Assembly (NCBI GenBank): GCA_038106575.1
Contig: JAYOED010000043.1
Location: 1-19,276, forward strand
Direction of reading: 5' to 3'
Length of the DNA: 19,276 nucleotides
Source: Ga0077527 sp038106575
GTDB taxonomy: Bacteria; Pseudomonadota; Gammaproteobacteria; Burkholderiales; SG8-41
This document shows, one piece after another, positions 1-8,623 of the stretch; position 1 is the stretch's first letter, and each line of letters opens with the position of its first letter. The notes below the pieces were generated by a model, which had not been told where the DNA came from, ran no database searches, and saw nothing but the letters and a program-made list of their open reading frames with translations. The position numbers and the translations under genes are program-made.

Positions 1-2
1 GG

Positions 3-365
3 GTTGATCTCGGGCGTGTGCTGGCCGCGCGTTCGGTGATCAGCGTATTGCCGTGGGGCGATGCGGCGGAGCGCGAGCGCAGCATGAGAATGGCAGCGCA
101 GATACCGCAGGCCGTGGTGCCAGAACAATTCGAACTGCACACCATGGCGTCATTGCTGGCTGGCGCCCGAGTCGTTGTAGGTACCGACACCGGACTGACC
201 CATCTCGCCGGCGCACTGGGCGTTTCGGTGGTGGGCATTTACTGTGCGACCGACCCGGCAGCCACCGGCCTCTACGGTTGCGCTCGTGCCGCCAATCTCG
301 GCGGTATCAACGCTGCGCCGACAGGGGACGATGTGGTCGCCGCTATACGTGGAGTGATGACCTAA
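3..365 (+). CDS. waaC: Lipopolysaccharide heptosyltransferase I, C-terminal part (5' end outside window)
   Basis: Only the last 120 codons are present; the reading frame is open from the window edge to TAA. WaaC adds the first L-glycero-D-manno-heptose to Kdo on the lipid A precursor at the cytoplasmic face of the inner membrane. The family signature is visible as VVGTDTGLTHLAGALGVSVVGIY followed by TDPAATGLYG (split here as two motifs), matching the GxDTGLxHLxAAL and PTDPxxxGxYG blocks of the glycosyltransferase 9 C-terminal domain that bind the nucleotide-sugar. The stop is only 2 bases before the waaA start, which fits an LPS core operon. WaaF, the second heptosyltransferase, shares the fold; the TDP block and the adjacent waaA favour WaaC. 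The family assignment is firm, the I-versus-II choice less so. Confidence 0.85.
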   Translation, partial: VDLGRVLAARSVISVLPWGDAAERERSMRMAAQIPQAVVPEQFELHTMASLLAGARVVVGTDTGLTHLAGALGVSVVGIYCATDPAATGLYGCARAANLGGINAAPTGDDVVAAIRGVMT

Positions 366-367
366 CC

Positions 368-1615
368 ATGCTTCGCCTGCTCTATACCCTGTTGCTTTAT
401 TTTGGCATGCCGCTGGTGCTACTGCGATTGCTGTGGCGCGCGCGGCGGCAACCTGGGTATCTGCAACATATGGCGGAACGCTTCGGGTTTTATGAGGATT
501 TGCAGGTAAAGCAGCCGTGCATCTGGGTGCACGCCGTTTCGGTAGGGGAGACCCGGGCCGCTGAACCACTGATCCACGCACTGCGTGCGCGTCACCCGCA
601 GCACGCGATATTGCTCACCCACATGACGCCGACGGGACGCGAAACCGGTGTGGCGCTGTTCGGGGATGAGGTCTGGCGCGCATACCTTCCGTATGACCTA
701 CCGGGTGCGGTGACCCGGTTTCTGAAGCATTTTCGTCCGGTGGCGGGTGTGCTGATCGAAACCGAGATCTGGCCCAACCTTGTAAATACAGCAGCAGGAC
801 ACGATCTTCCGCTGTATCTGGTCAATGCGCGACTGTCTGCGCGTTCGCTGGCCGGCTACCAGCGCACGGGCCGGCTGGCCCGCAACGCTGTGCAACAGTT
901 AACCACCATTGCCGCGCAAACCGACGCCGATGCCGAGCGGTTGCGCGAACTGGGGGCGAGGGCTGTAGTGGTTGCCGGCAACCTGAAATTTGACCAGGCC
1001 ATATCGGCGGCCCAGGTATCGAGGGGTCGGCAATGGCGTGCGGAAATCGCGACCAGGCCGGTGATCCTTGCCGCCAGCACCCGTGAAGGCGAGGAAGCGC
1101 TGCTGCTCGAGGCGATAGAACAAGCACCGACTGGCGACACGCTGTGGGTCATCGTGCCGCGCCACCCGCAGCGATTTGATGCCGTCGCGACACTGATCGC
1201 ATCGCATGGCTTGTCCTGCCAGCGTCGCAGCGAGGGTGGATCGATCGCGCCGAAAACCCGGGTGCTGCTGGGCGACAGCCTGGGTGAAATGCCAGTGTAT
1301 TACGCGCTCAGTGACGTTGTTCTGATGGGTGGCAGTTTCCTCGACTACGGCGCGCACAACCTGATCGAGCCCTGTGCCGTCGGCAGGCCGGTGATCATCG
1401 GTTCGTCGACCTACAACTTTACTGATGCCGCAGCGGCTGCAGTGGCGGCCGGTGCCGCGCTTAAGTCACCGGACATGGGTCAGGCGGTGAAGCTGGCCAC
1501 GCAGCTGGTGAATGACGAGGCGCAAAGGCAGAGCATGGGGGCCGCAGGCTTAGCCTTTGCCGCAGCCCACTGCGGTGCGACAGAGCGCATCGCGGAACTG
1601 ATCCGGATCAGCTGA
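368..1615 (+). CDS. waaA: 3-deoxy-D-manno-octulosonic acid (Kdo) transferase
   Basis: WaaA transfers Kdo from CMP-Kdo to the lipid IVA precursor, making the inner core of LPS on the cytoplasmic side of the inner membrane. The protein is 415 aa, close to the roughly 420 aa usual for the family. It opens with a hydrophobic anchor (about residues 2-24, LLYTLLLYFGMPLVLLRLLW), then ERFGF and WVHAVSVGE, whose Glu corresponds to the catalytic acid of the family. ETEIWPN and the C-terminal GGSFLDYGAHNLIEP block with PVIIGSSTYNF are the classic donor-binding motifs. The frame stays open far upstream (to about 53), but that part overlaps waaC in another frame; the ATG at 368, 2 bases after the waaC stop, gives the normal N-terminus. 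Whether it adds one or two Kdo residues cannot be read from the sequence. Confidence 0.93.
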   Translation: MLRLLYTLLLYFGMPLVLLRLLWRARRQPGYLQHMAERFGFYEDLQVKQPCIWVHAVSVGETRAAEPLIHALRARHPQHAILLTHMTPTGRETGVALFGDEVWRAYLPYDLPGAVTRFLKHFRPVAGVLIETEIWPNLVNTAAGHDLPLYLVNARLSARSLAGYQRTGRLARNAVQQLTTIAAQTDADAERLRELGARAVVVAGNLKFDQAISAAQVSRGRQWRAEIATRPVILAASTREGEEALLLEAIEQAPTGDTLWVIVPRHPQRFDAVATLIASHGLSCQRRSEGGSIAPKTRVLLGDSLGEMPVYYALSDVVLMGGSFLDYGAHNLIEPCAVGRPVIIGSSTYNFTDAAAAAVAAGAALKSPDMGQAVKLATQLVNDEAQRQSMGAAGLAFAAAHCGATERIAELIRIS

Positions 1616-1618
1616 TCC
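1598..1618. repeat. Two overlapping 14-bp perfect palindromes at the waaA/tolC convergent junction
   Basis: CTGATCCGGATCAG (1598-1611) and GGATCAGCTGATCC (1605-1618) are both perfect inverted repeats and share seven bases. They cover the last waaA codons and its stop and end 3 bases before the tolC stop on the other strand. The two hairpins exclude each other. There is no good T-tract on either side, so a standard intrinsic terminator is not shown; the element may still act as a shared 3' end structure. Confidence 0.5.
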
Positions 1619-1621
1619 AGA

Positions 1622-2956
1622 TTACTGTTTGTCCAACCAGGCGTTGACGCGCTGCAGGTCCGCTTCGGTTAATTTGCCGCTTGAAGCGATAAGTCGTAGC
1701 AGTGACAGGATGTAGTTGTAGCGGGCCTGCGCCAGATCGCGCCGAGCGCTGAACAACTGCTGCTGCGCGTTCAGTACGTCGACCTGGGTGCGCACGCCGA
1801 CTTCCTGACCAAGACGGGTCGAATCCAGCGAGCTTTGAGTGGAAACTAGCGCGGCTTCCAGGGCGCGAACCTGGGCGATGCCGCTGGTTACACCGAGATA
1901 TCCCGAGCGGGCTGCGAGTTCGGCGCTGCGCCGGGCATTCTCCAGATCCTGCCGTGCTTTCTCTTCATTGGCGGCGGCTTCGCGCACCCGTGAGTTGATA
2001 TTGCCGCCCTGGTAGAGCGGGATCGACAATTGCAGACCGAAGACTTTGGAGCGGGTATCCGTGCCGCTACCGCCTGTGACGCCGGATCCGGATCCCGAAT
2101 CGGTATAGGTAGCGAATGCGTCTACCGTCGGATAATGCGCACCGCGGTTGCGTTCCACTTCCTGCGTAGACAGGGCCAGAGTTTCCTGGGCGATGCGCAC
2201 CGGTAACCCGGATGAGTTGGCAAGGCTAACCCATTGCTCCATCGACTGCGGCTGTGGCGGCTGTGGGGTGAAGCGCTTGCCCAGCGTGTTTAGTTTAGGG
2301 GAGGCGCGACCGATCAGTTGCTCGAGCGTGCGGTTCTTTACTTCGAGATCGTTGCGCGCGGCGATTTCCTGTGAGGTCACCAGATCGAAGCGGGCCTGCG
2401 CTTCGTGGGTGTCGGTGATGGTGGCGTTTCCGACTTCGAAATTGCGCTTGGCCTGTGCGAGCTGCTGGCCGATGGCGGTTTTCTGCGCCTGGGAGAACGC
2501 AACATTGTCCTGAGCGAGCAATACGTCGAAATAGGCCTGTGCGACACGCAGGATGAGATCCTGTCCGGCGGAGGCCAACTGGGCGTCGGCGATCGCAACC
2601 TGGGTCTTGCCCTGGTCATAGGCAACCAGATTCTGTTTGCGGAAAAGCGGCTGTGACAGGGATACTGAAGCCGAATTGGAGTTGTACTGCCTTTGGCTGC
2701 CGGCAGTTGCTGGGTCGCGGAACCGCAGGTCGCGGTCATTGAACTGGGTTGATCCAGAAAGGGTCACCTGCGGTAGCAGTCCAGCCAGACCCTGCGGCAG
2801 TTTTTCCTGGCCCGCCTGCCAGCTGGCTCGCGCCGCGCTGTAGACTGGGTCCGAGGTCAGCGCGAGCCGGTAGATTTCGAGCAGATCCGCGGCAATGACT
2901 GGATTCGCGACGAAAACGGCCCATGCAAGCAGGGCGCGAATCACTATTCGGGGCAT
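1622..2956 (-). CDS. tolC: TolC family outer membrane efflux protein
   Basis: TolC-family proteins form trimeric outer membrane beta-barrels with a long periplasmic alpha-helical tunnel and serve as the exit duct for RND, MFS, MacAB and type I secretion systems. The 444 aa product starts with a signal peptide (MPRIVIRALLAWAVFVANPVIA, cleaved near A22), followed by ADLLEIYRLALTSDPVYSAA, the typical TolC mature N-terminus. Two similar halves follow, each with a short strand region (LLPQVTLSGSTQF; HYPTVDAFATYTDSG) and long Ala/Gln-rich helices, ending in ARYNYILSLLRLIASSGKLTEADL, the conserved C-terminal helix. It lies 15 bases downstream of the pcm-like gene in the same orientation, so the two are probably co-transcribed. 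It ends 6 bases from the convergent waaA stop. A MacAB-like transporter without its own outer membrane channel lies about 3 kb away and is a plausible partner (inference). Confidence 0.93.
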   Translation of the reverse strand: MPRIVIRALLAWAVFVANPVIAADLLEIYRLALTSDPVYSAARASWQAGQEKLPQGLAGLLPQVTLSGSTQFNDRDLRFRDPATAGSQRQYNSNSASVSLSQPLFRKQNLVAYDQGKTQVAIADAQLASAGQDLILRVAQAYFDVLLAQDNVAFSQAQKTAIGQQLAQAKRNFEVGNATITDTHEAQARFDLVTSQEIAARNDLEVKNRTLEQLIGRASPKLNTLGKRFTPQPPQPQSMEQWVSLANSSGLPVRIAQETLALSTQEVERNRGAHYPTVDAFATYTDSGSGSGVTGGSGTDTRSKVFGLQLSIPLYQGGNINSRVREAAANEEKARQDLENARRSAELAARSGYLGVTSGIAQVRALEAALVSTQSSLDSTRLGQEVGVRTQVDVLNAQQQLFSARRDLAQARYNYILSLLRLIASSGKLTEADLQRVNAWLDKQ

Positions 2957-2971
2957 GGTGTAAGAGGGGAC

Positions 2972-3664
2972 CTAGAACTCAAAGCGCTGCGGCTGCGGCA
3001 CATTTTTCAGAGGCGGGATGCAGGTCTCGAGGAGGCTGACTGCATAACAAGCGCCGGCATGGGCGCAGGTGATCAGCTGCATCTCCATTACGGGGGCATC
3101 ACCAACGATGGCGAGCAGCCTTCCTCCCGGATTGAGCATGCTGGCGAAGGCATCGGACAGGACCGGTACCGAACCCGTTAGCACGATCACGTCGTATGGG
3201 CCGTGCCTGCTCCAACCGCGCGCGGCATCACCGGTTTCGAGGGTAACGTTGCCAATCCCTGCGGCCGCCAGTTTTTTGCCGGCAGCAAGGGTGAATTCGG
3301 AAACGATGTCGACGCTATAGACGTAGCGGCCGAGGCTAGCCAGCAGTGCCGTCATGTAGCCGCTGCCGGTGCCGATTTCCAGGATCGAATCACCGGATTT
3401 GATACCGACATCCTGCAGCATGCGTGCTTCGAGTTTTGGCGCCAGCATGAATTCGCCGTGGCCCAGGGGGATTTCCATGTCGACGAAAGCGAGTGCGCGA
3501 TGTTGTGCCGGAACAAATTCCTCGCGGCGAACATGCAGCAGCAGATCGAGCACAACCGGATCGAGGACTTCCCAAGGGCGTATCTGCTGCTCAACCATGT
3601 TGAACCGCGCACGCTCCAGATCTGGAATCGATGCTGCAGCCGGCGCATGTGCAAGGGTATTCAT
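2972..3664 (-). CDS. pcm: Protein-L-isoaspartate O-methyltransferase-like SAM methyltransferase
   Basis: This 230 aa protein belongs to the PCMT family, whose members methylate isoaspartyl residues in damaged proteins using S-adenosylmethionine. Visible features are the N-terminal RARFNMVEQQIRPWEVLD, EFVPAQHRALAFVDMEIPLG, the SAM-binding motif I ILEIGTGSGYMTALLA (about residues 94-109), and a late GGRLLAIVGD strand. The block that in Escherichia coli Pcm reads GQTISQP, with the active-site Ser, is here GEFMLAP, so that Ser/Thr pair is absent; the true substrate may differ. I chose the ATG at 3664 (MNTLAHAP). An in-frame ATG at 3694 would add ten residues, and neither has a clear Shine-Dalgarno sequence. 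The gene precedes tolC by 15 bases and is divergent from the thiC leader. The family call is firm; the repair function is uncertain. Confidence 0.82.
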   Translation of the reverse strand: MNTLAHAPAAASIPDLERARFNMVEQQIRPWEVLDPVVLDLLLHVRREEFVPAQHRALAFVDMEIPLGHGEFMLAPKLEARMLQDVGIKSGDSILEIGTGSGYMTALLASLGRYVYSVDIVSEFTLAAGKKLAAAGIGNVTLETGDAARGWSRHGPYDVIVLTGSVPVLSDAFASMLNPGGRLLAIVGDAPVMEMQLITCAHAGACYAVSLLETCIPPLKNVPQPQRFEF

Positions 3665-3723
3665 GGTGGATAAATATCTGTAAGGAAAGGACATTCAACG
3701 CCGCGACAGGAGTCAGCGCCCGC

Positions 3724-3752
3724 TTGCAATTATCCCATATTTCCTTTAGCTT
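3724..3752 (+). promoter_or_regulatory. Candidate sigma-70 promoter of the thiC leader
   Basis: TTGCAA (3724-3729), a 17-base spacer and a weak TAGCTT (3747-3752) would start transcription near 3759, right at the first strand of the riboswitch aptamer. The -10 match is poor (3 of 6), so the main support is the position. Confidence 0.35.
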
Positions 3753-3760
3753 AAACATCA

Positions 3761-3845
3761 CACGCAGGGGTCCTGGCGGCGTCCGCTTCCGGGTGAGACA
3801 AACCCTCATAACCTGATGCGGGTAATGCCGTCGTAGGGAAGCGTG
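3761..3845 (+). ncRNA. TPP riboswitch aptamer (Thi box)
   Basis: The segment binds thiamine pyrophosphate. The conserved core is present: TGAGA at 3794-3798, then ACCCTCATAACCTGAT, GGGTAATGCCG and the terminal TCGTAGGGAAG. The closing helix P1 is CACGC (3761-3765) with GCGTG (3841-3845). P2 can form between GGGT (3768-3771) and ACCC (3802-3805). P3 is the GGCGG/CCGC hairpin around 3775-3787. It lies 46 bases before the thiC start codon, the usual target of this class. Confidence 0.93.
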
Positions 3846-3888
3846 GAGACTGTCCTCTCTCCACCCCTGCATGTCCAACCGGAGCGAG
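3843..3888 (+). promoter_or_regulatory. Riboswitch expression platform: hairpin, anti-SD and thiC ribosome binding site
   Basis: GTGGAGA (3843-3849) pairs perfectly with TCTCCAC (3858-3864), using three bases of the P1 3' strand. CTCTCTCC (3855-3862) can instead pair with the thiC Shine-Dalgarno region GGAGCGAG (3881-3888) with one mismatch. A third option is ACCCCTGC (3863-3870) with GCAGGGGT (3764-3771) in the aptamer. There is no T-tract after the hairpin, so translational rather than terminator control is inferred. The Shine-Dalgarno GGAG at 3881-3884 is 6 bases from ATG 3891 and fixes that start. Confidence 0.6.
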
Positions 3889-3890
3889 AC

Positions 3891-5762
<1,872 letters not shown>

Positions 5763-5836
5763 TTTTGCAATGGTAAACCATCGGTTTTGGGGCAACGTTA
5801 GTATGAGTACGATGCGAAATGTGCATTGAGGTGCTC

Positions 5837-6202
5837 ATGCGACTGAAAAGAAATAGCCTGCTGGTATTGGCCTTGGGGTTTACGTTATCCGCACCGGTGT
5901 CGGCAGTGGAATCCGAGCCAGTGCCGCTGGCTGGTTCACTGCTGGAACCGCGAGTGTTGTTCGGTGGAGTCGTAACCAAAAACGACGTCGGTTTGCCGTT
6001 TGCGCAGTTGCGGGCGTCTCTGCTTGCTGCTTCCGAAGGTCGCGAAGCCCTGCGCTCAGAGGTTCTCGATCGTCGGCTGGATGCCATTGGTAACGAATTA
6101 CGCTTGCGCGGAATTTTTGCCGGTCTCGCGCTGACTCATACTGCAGAGCAGGTGGTTCGCGATGCGGTTCGGGATATTAACAGGCGGCACGCAGACGACT
6201 GA
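5837..6202 (+). CDS. Small secreted protein of unknown function upstream of the MacA-like gene
   Basis: I do not recognise this 121 aa protein. It has a clear Sec signal peptide: MRLKRN, a hydrophobic core SLLVLALGFTLS, and a probable cleavage after APVSA (about residue 23). The mature part of about 98 residues is acidic at first (VESEPVP), has a Gly-rich LFGGVV turn and then looks mainly helical (FAQLRASLLAASEGREALRSEVLDRRLDAIGNELRLRG), with no cysteine and no second membrane segment. ATG 5837 is preferred over an in-frame ATG at 5819 because GAGGTG at 5828-5833 precedes it. The gene ends 20 bases before the macA ATG in the same direction, so it is probably co-transcribed with the transporter. 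A periplasmic accessory role is only an inference from position. Confidence 0.7.
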   Translation: MRLKRNSLLVLALGFTLSAPVSAVESEPVPLAGSLLEPRVLFGGVVTKNDVGLPFAQLRASLLAASEGREALRSEVLDRRLDAIGNELRLRGIFAGLALTHTAEQVVRDAVRDINRRHADD

Positions 6203-6222
6203 AGGAAAATTGATCCGGCTAT

Positions 6223-7815
6223 ATGCTGCCGGCAATTCAATCTGTCCCACTTTTTGAGATTGCCTTGAACAAAAAGCTACTTTTGGGCATCGGTCTCGTT
6301 GCGCTTGCGGGAACCGGCGTTGCATACTGGTATTGGGGGGGGCGCGCTGAGCAGCTGAATTTCCGGCTGGCCAAGATCGAGCGCGGTAACCTGGTGGCGG
6401 CTGTTTCATCCACCGGCACGTTGAACCCTGTGGTTTCGGTGCAAGTGGGATCGCAGGTATCAGGCCAGATCAAGGAAATATTCGTTGACTACAACTCGGT
6501 GGTCAAAAAGAACGATGTCATAGCGCGTATCGACCCTGATTCATTTTCGCTGCGGGTCAATCAGGCGATGGCTGACCTTGAGGCGGCACGCGCCACGGCA
6601 TTGACGCAACGCGCCAATGTCTCTGCCTTGCAGGCAGAGGTCTCGCGGGCACAGGTTGCGTTGGCGGAAGCCGAGCGCGACCTCAAGCGCAACCGGTCTC
6701 TGGTTGAGAAAGGGTTTGTTTCCCAAGCTGTCCTCGAAAAATCCCAGGCAGCAGTTGATACTGCCCGCGAAAACGTCAAAACCGCGCAAGCGCAACGCGC
6801 CGTTGGCGATGCACAGGTGCGCAACGGCGAAGCGCTGGTCAAGCAGCGCGAATCGCAACTGGCGCAGGCCAAGGTGGATCTGGAACGAACATCCATTCGC
6901 GCGCCAGTCGACGGTATAGTGATTTCACGCAGCGTCGACGCCGGACAGACCGTGGCTGCCAGCCTGCAGGCGCCAACACTGTTTCTGATCGCACGCAACT
7001 TGACCGACATGCAGGTGGAGGCCTCCATTGATGAAGCTGAAATCGGGCGTGTGGCGGTAGGGCAGGACACCACCTTTACCGTTGATTCGTTTCCCGGGCG
7101 CACCTTCAGCGGCAAGATCATGCAGGTGCGTAAGGCAGCACAGGTTGTACAGAATGTGGTGACTTACATCGCTGTAATTTCAGCGCCGAATCCAGACCAG
7201 GCATTGCTGCCTGGCATGAGCGCCAACGTGCGAATCATCACTGCCCGGCGAAACGATGTGTTGAAAATACCCAACGCCGCCTTGCGTTTCCGTCTTCCGG
7301 GAGCGGCTGCACCCAAACCTGCTGCAAAGCCGGCGGCAACTGGGAGTGCGGGTGCTGCTCAAAACCGCGGCAGGGTAACGCGTGAACGTTTGACAAAGGA
7401 ACTCGGGCTTAACGAATCGCAGCAGGCCAGGCTAGAGTCTATACAGCGCGAAACGCGCGAGAAAATTGCCGGCATTACTGCGGATAATCCTGCAGCACGG
7501 AGACGTGAAATCGCCAGATTGCGCGCCCAGTCACGGGGCCAGATCGCTGAAATACTGGACGTGAAGCAGCGGGAGAAATACGAGGCCATGATTGCCGCCC
7601 AGCAGGGAATTACGGCGCGACGCGGTACTGTTTGGGCGCAGGATGCAGCAGGCAAACCCAAGGCGATAAATGTCCGGCTAGGCATCAACGATGGCTCCCA
7701 TACCGAATTGCTCGGCGAGGGTCTCAAGGCCGGGGACGAGGTCATCATCGGCTCTGGCGGGGCATCTCCTTCGCGGAAAGCGCCAACCGGCGGCACACGG
7801 CGGTTTGGCTTTTAA
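6223..7815 (+). CDS. MacA-like periplasmic adaptor (HlyD/membrane fusion family) with an inserted LTxxQ-type helical segment
   Basis: Adaptors of this family sit in the inner membrane and link an ABC transporter to a TolC-type duct. After an N-terminal anchor (KKLLLGIGLVALAGTGVAYWYW) come the barrel-sandwich half GTLNPVVSVQVGSQVSGQIKEIFV, a long coiled-coil hairpin (about residues 110-225, rich in AQA/ERDLKR), the second lipoyl half TSIRAPVDGIVISRSVDAGQTV, and a beta-barrel. Between IPNAALRF (about 349-356) and the C-terminal GTVWAQDAAGKPKAINVRLG (from about 467), where typical MacA has a short loop, lies a segment of about 100 residues. Its first part is an Ala/Pro linker; the rest is a helical block with LNESQQARL (396-404) and ILDVKQREKYEAM (to 456), resembling the paired LTxxQ motifs of Spy/CpxP proteins. 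Total length is 530 aa against about 370-400 usual. ATG 6223 has no close Shine-Dalgarno; TTG 6265 (NKKLLLG) is an equally plausible start. Confidence 0.88.
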   Translation: MLPAIQSVPLFEIALNKKLLLGIGLVALAGTGVAYWYWGGRAEQLNFRLAKIERGNLVAAVSSTGTLNPVVSVQVGSQVSGQIKEIFVDYNSVVKKNDVIARIDPDSFSLRVNQAMADLEAARATALTQRANVSALQAEVSRAQVALAEAERDLKRNRSLVEKGFVSQAVLEKSQAAVDTARENVKTAQAQRAVGDAQVRNGEALVKQRESQLAQAKVDLERTSIRAPVDGIVISRSVDAGQTVAASLQAPTLFLIARNLTDMQVEASIDEAEIGRVAVGQDTTFTVDSFPGRTFSGKIMQVRKAAQVVQNVVTYIAVISAPNPDQALLPGMSANVRIITARRNDVLKIPNAALRFRLPGAAAPKPAAKPAATGSAGAAQNRGRVTRERLTKELGLNESQQARLESIQRETREKIAGITADNPAARRREIARLRAQSRGQIAEILDVKQREKYEAMIAAQQGITARRGTVWAQDAAGKPKAINVRLGINDGSHTELLGEGLKAGDEVIIGSGGASPSRKAPTGGTRRFGF

Positions 7816-7864
7816 TGCAACCGTGTATCAAATGGCTGCAATAACCCAATCTTGAGCGATTGTT

Positions 7865-8623
7865 GTGACTACACCGCTGATCCTTACCAAGGACATCACC
7901 AAGTCATATGAGATGGGTGGGCTGTCCGTGCAAGCATTGCGCGGCGTGTCGTTGAGCATTGACGCTGGGGAGTTTGTTGCAGTCATGGGGCCATCAGGAT
8001 CCGGCAAGTCGACATTCATGAACCTCCTAGGGTGTCTTGATGTACCGAGTAACGGGGATTACACGCTAGCCGGCGAACGCGTGTCGGGCCTGCACCGCGA
8101 TGCGCTCGCCGCGATCCGAAACCGCCGTATCGGATTCGTATTCCAGAATTTCAATCTGCTTCCGCGAACTTCCGCATTGGAAAACGTTGCACTGCCACTG
8201 TTGTATTGCGGCGTGCCTGCGGAAGAACGCCATCGCCGTGCGGCGCAAAGGCTCGATGAGGTAGGACTTGCCGAACGTGCCCACCATCATCCGGCTCAGC
8301 TCTCCGGCGGACAGCAACAGCGCGTGGCGATTGCGCGGGCCTTGGTGAACGATCCGGTGCTGATTTTGGCCGATGAACCGACAGGTGCTCTTGATACCCA
8401 GACCAGTTGTGAGGTGATGGCATTGCTGCAGCAACTCAACGCCCGCGGCATGACCGTGGTGGTGGTTACCCATGAGCACGATATCGCAGAATTCGCCAAA
8501 CGCATGGTTATTTTTAGGGACGGCCGGGTGGTTGAGGATCGCAAGGTCGGGCAGCCCAAGGACGCTGCCGCGCTGGCAGCCCAGCTCAGGGCCGATTTGC
8601 CGAAAATCGGGGAGACGGCGTGA
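7865..8623 (+). CDS. MacB-type ABC transporter ATP-binding protein
   Basis: This 252 aa protein is a stand-alone nucleotide-binding domain of the MacB/LolD class, which couples ATP hydrolysis to transport or mechanotransmission across the envelope. Walker A GPSGSGKS lies at residues 42-49, the Q-loop is FVFQNFNLLPR, the ABC signature is LSGGQQQR, Walker B plus D-loop is VLILADEPTGALD, and the H-loop is VVVVTHEHD. The start is GTG 7865, 49 bases after the adaptor stop. The stop overlaps the start of the permease gene (GTGA at 8620-8623), a sign of translational coupling. In Escherichia coli MacB the ATPase and permease are one chain; here they are separate genes, as in YknXYZ-type systems. The substrate cannot be told from the sequence. 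Confidence 0.95.
   Translation: MTTPLILTKDITKSYEMGGLSVQALRGVSLSIDAGEFVAVMGPSGSGKSTFMNLLGCLDVPSNGDYTLAGERVSGLHRDALAAIRNRRIGFVFQNFNLLPRTSALENVALPLLYCGVPAEERHRRAAQRLDEVGLAERAHHHPAQLSGGQQQRVAIARALVNDPVLILADEPTGALDTQTSCEVMALLQQLNARGMTVVVVTHEHDIAEFAKRMVIFRDGRVVEDRKVGQPKDAAALAAQLRADLPKIGETA

Noticed and set aside
53..367. Upstream extension of the waaA frame
   Set aside because: The added residues are Arg-rich nonsense in the shadow of waaC; homology to Kdo transferase begins at ATG 368.
3843..3890. GTG 3843 as thiC start, adding 16 residues
   Set aside because: It lies in the riboswitch P1/expression platform and lacks a ribosome site, whereas ATG 3891 has GGAG at good spacing.
5775..5790. ATGGTAAACCAT as a terminator after thiC
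   Set aside because: The stem is four AT/GC pairs with no following T-tract of the needed length; too weak to support.
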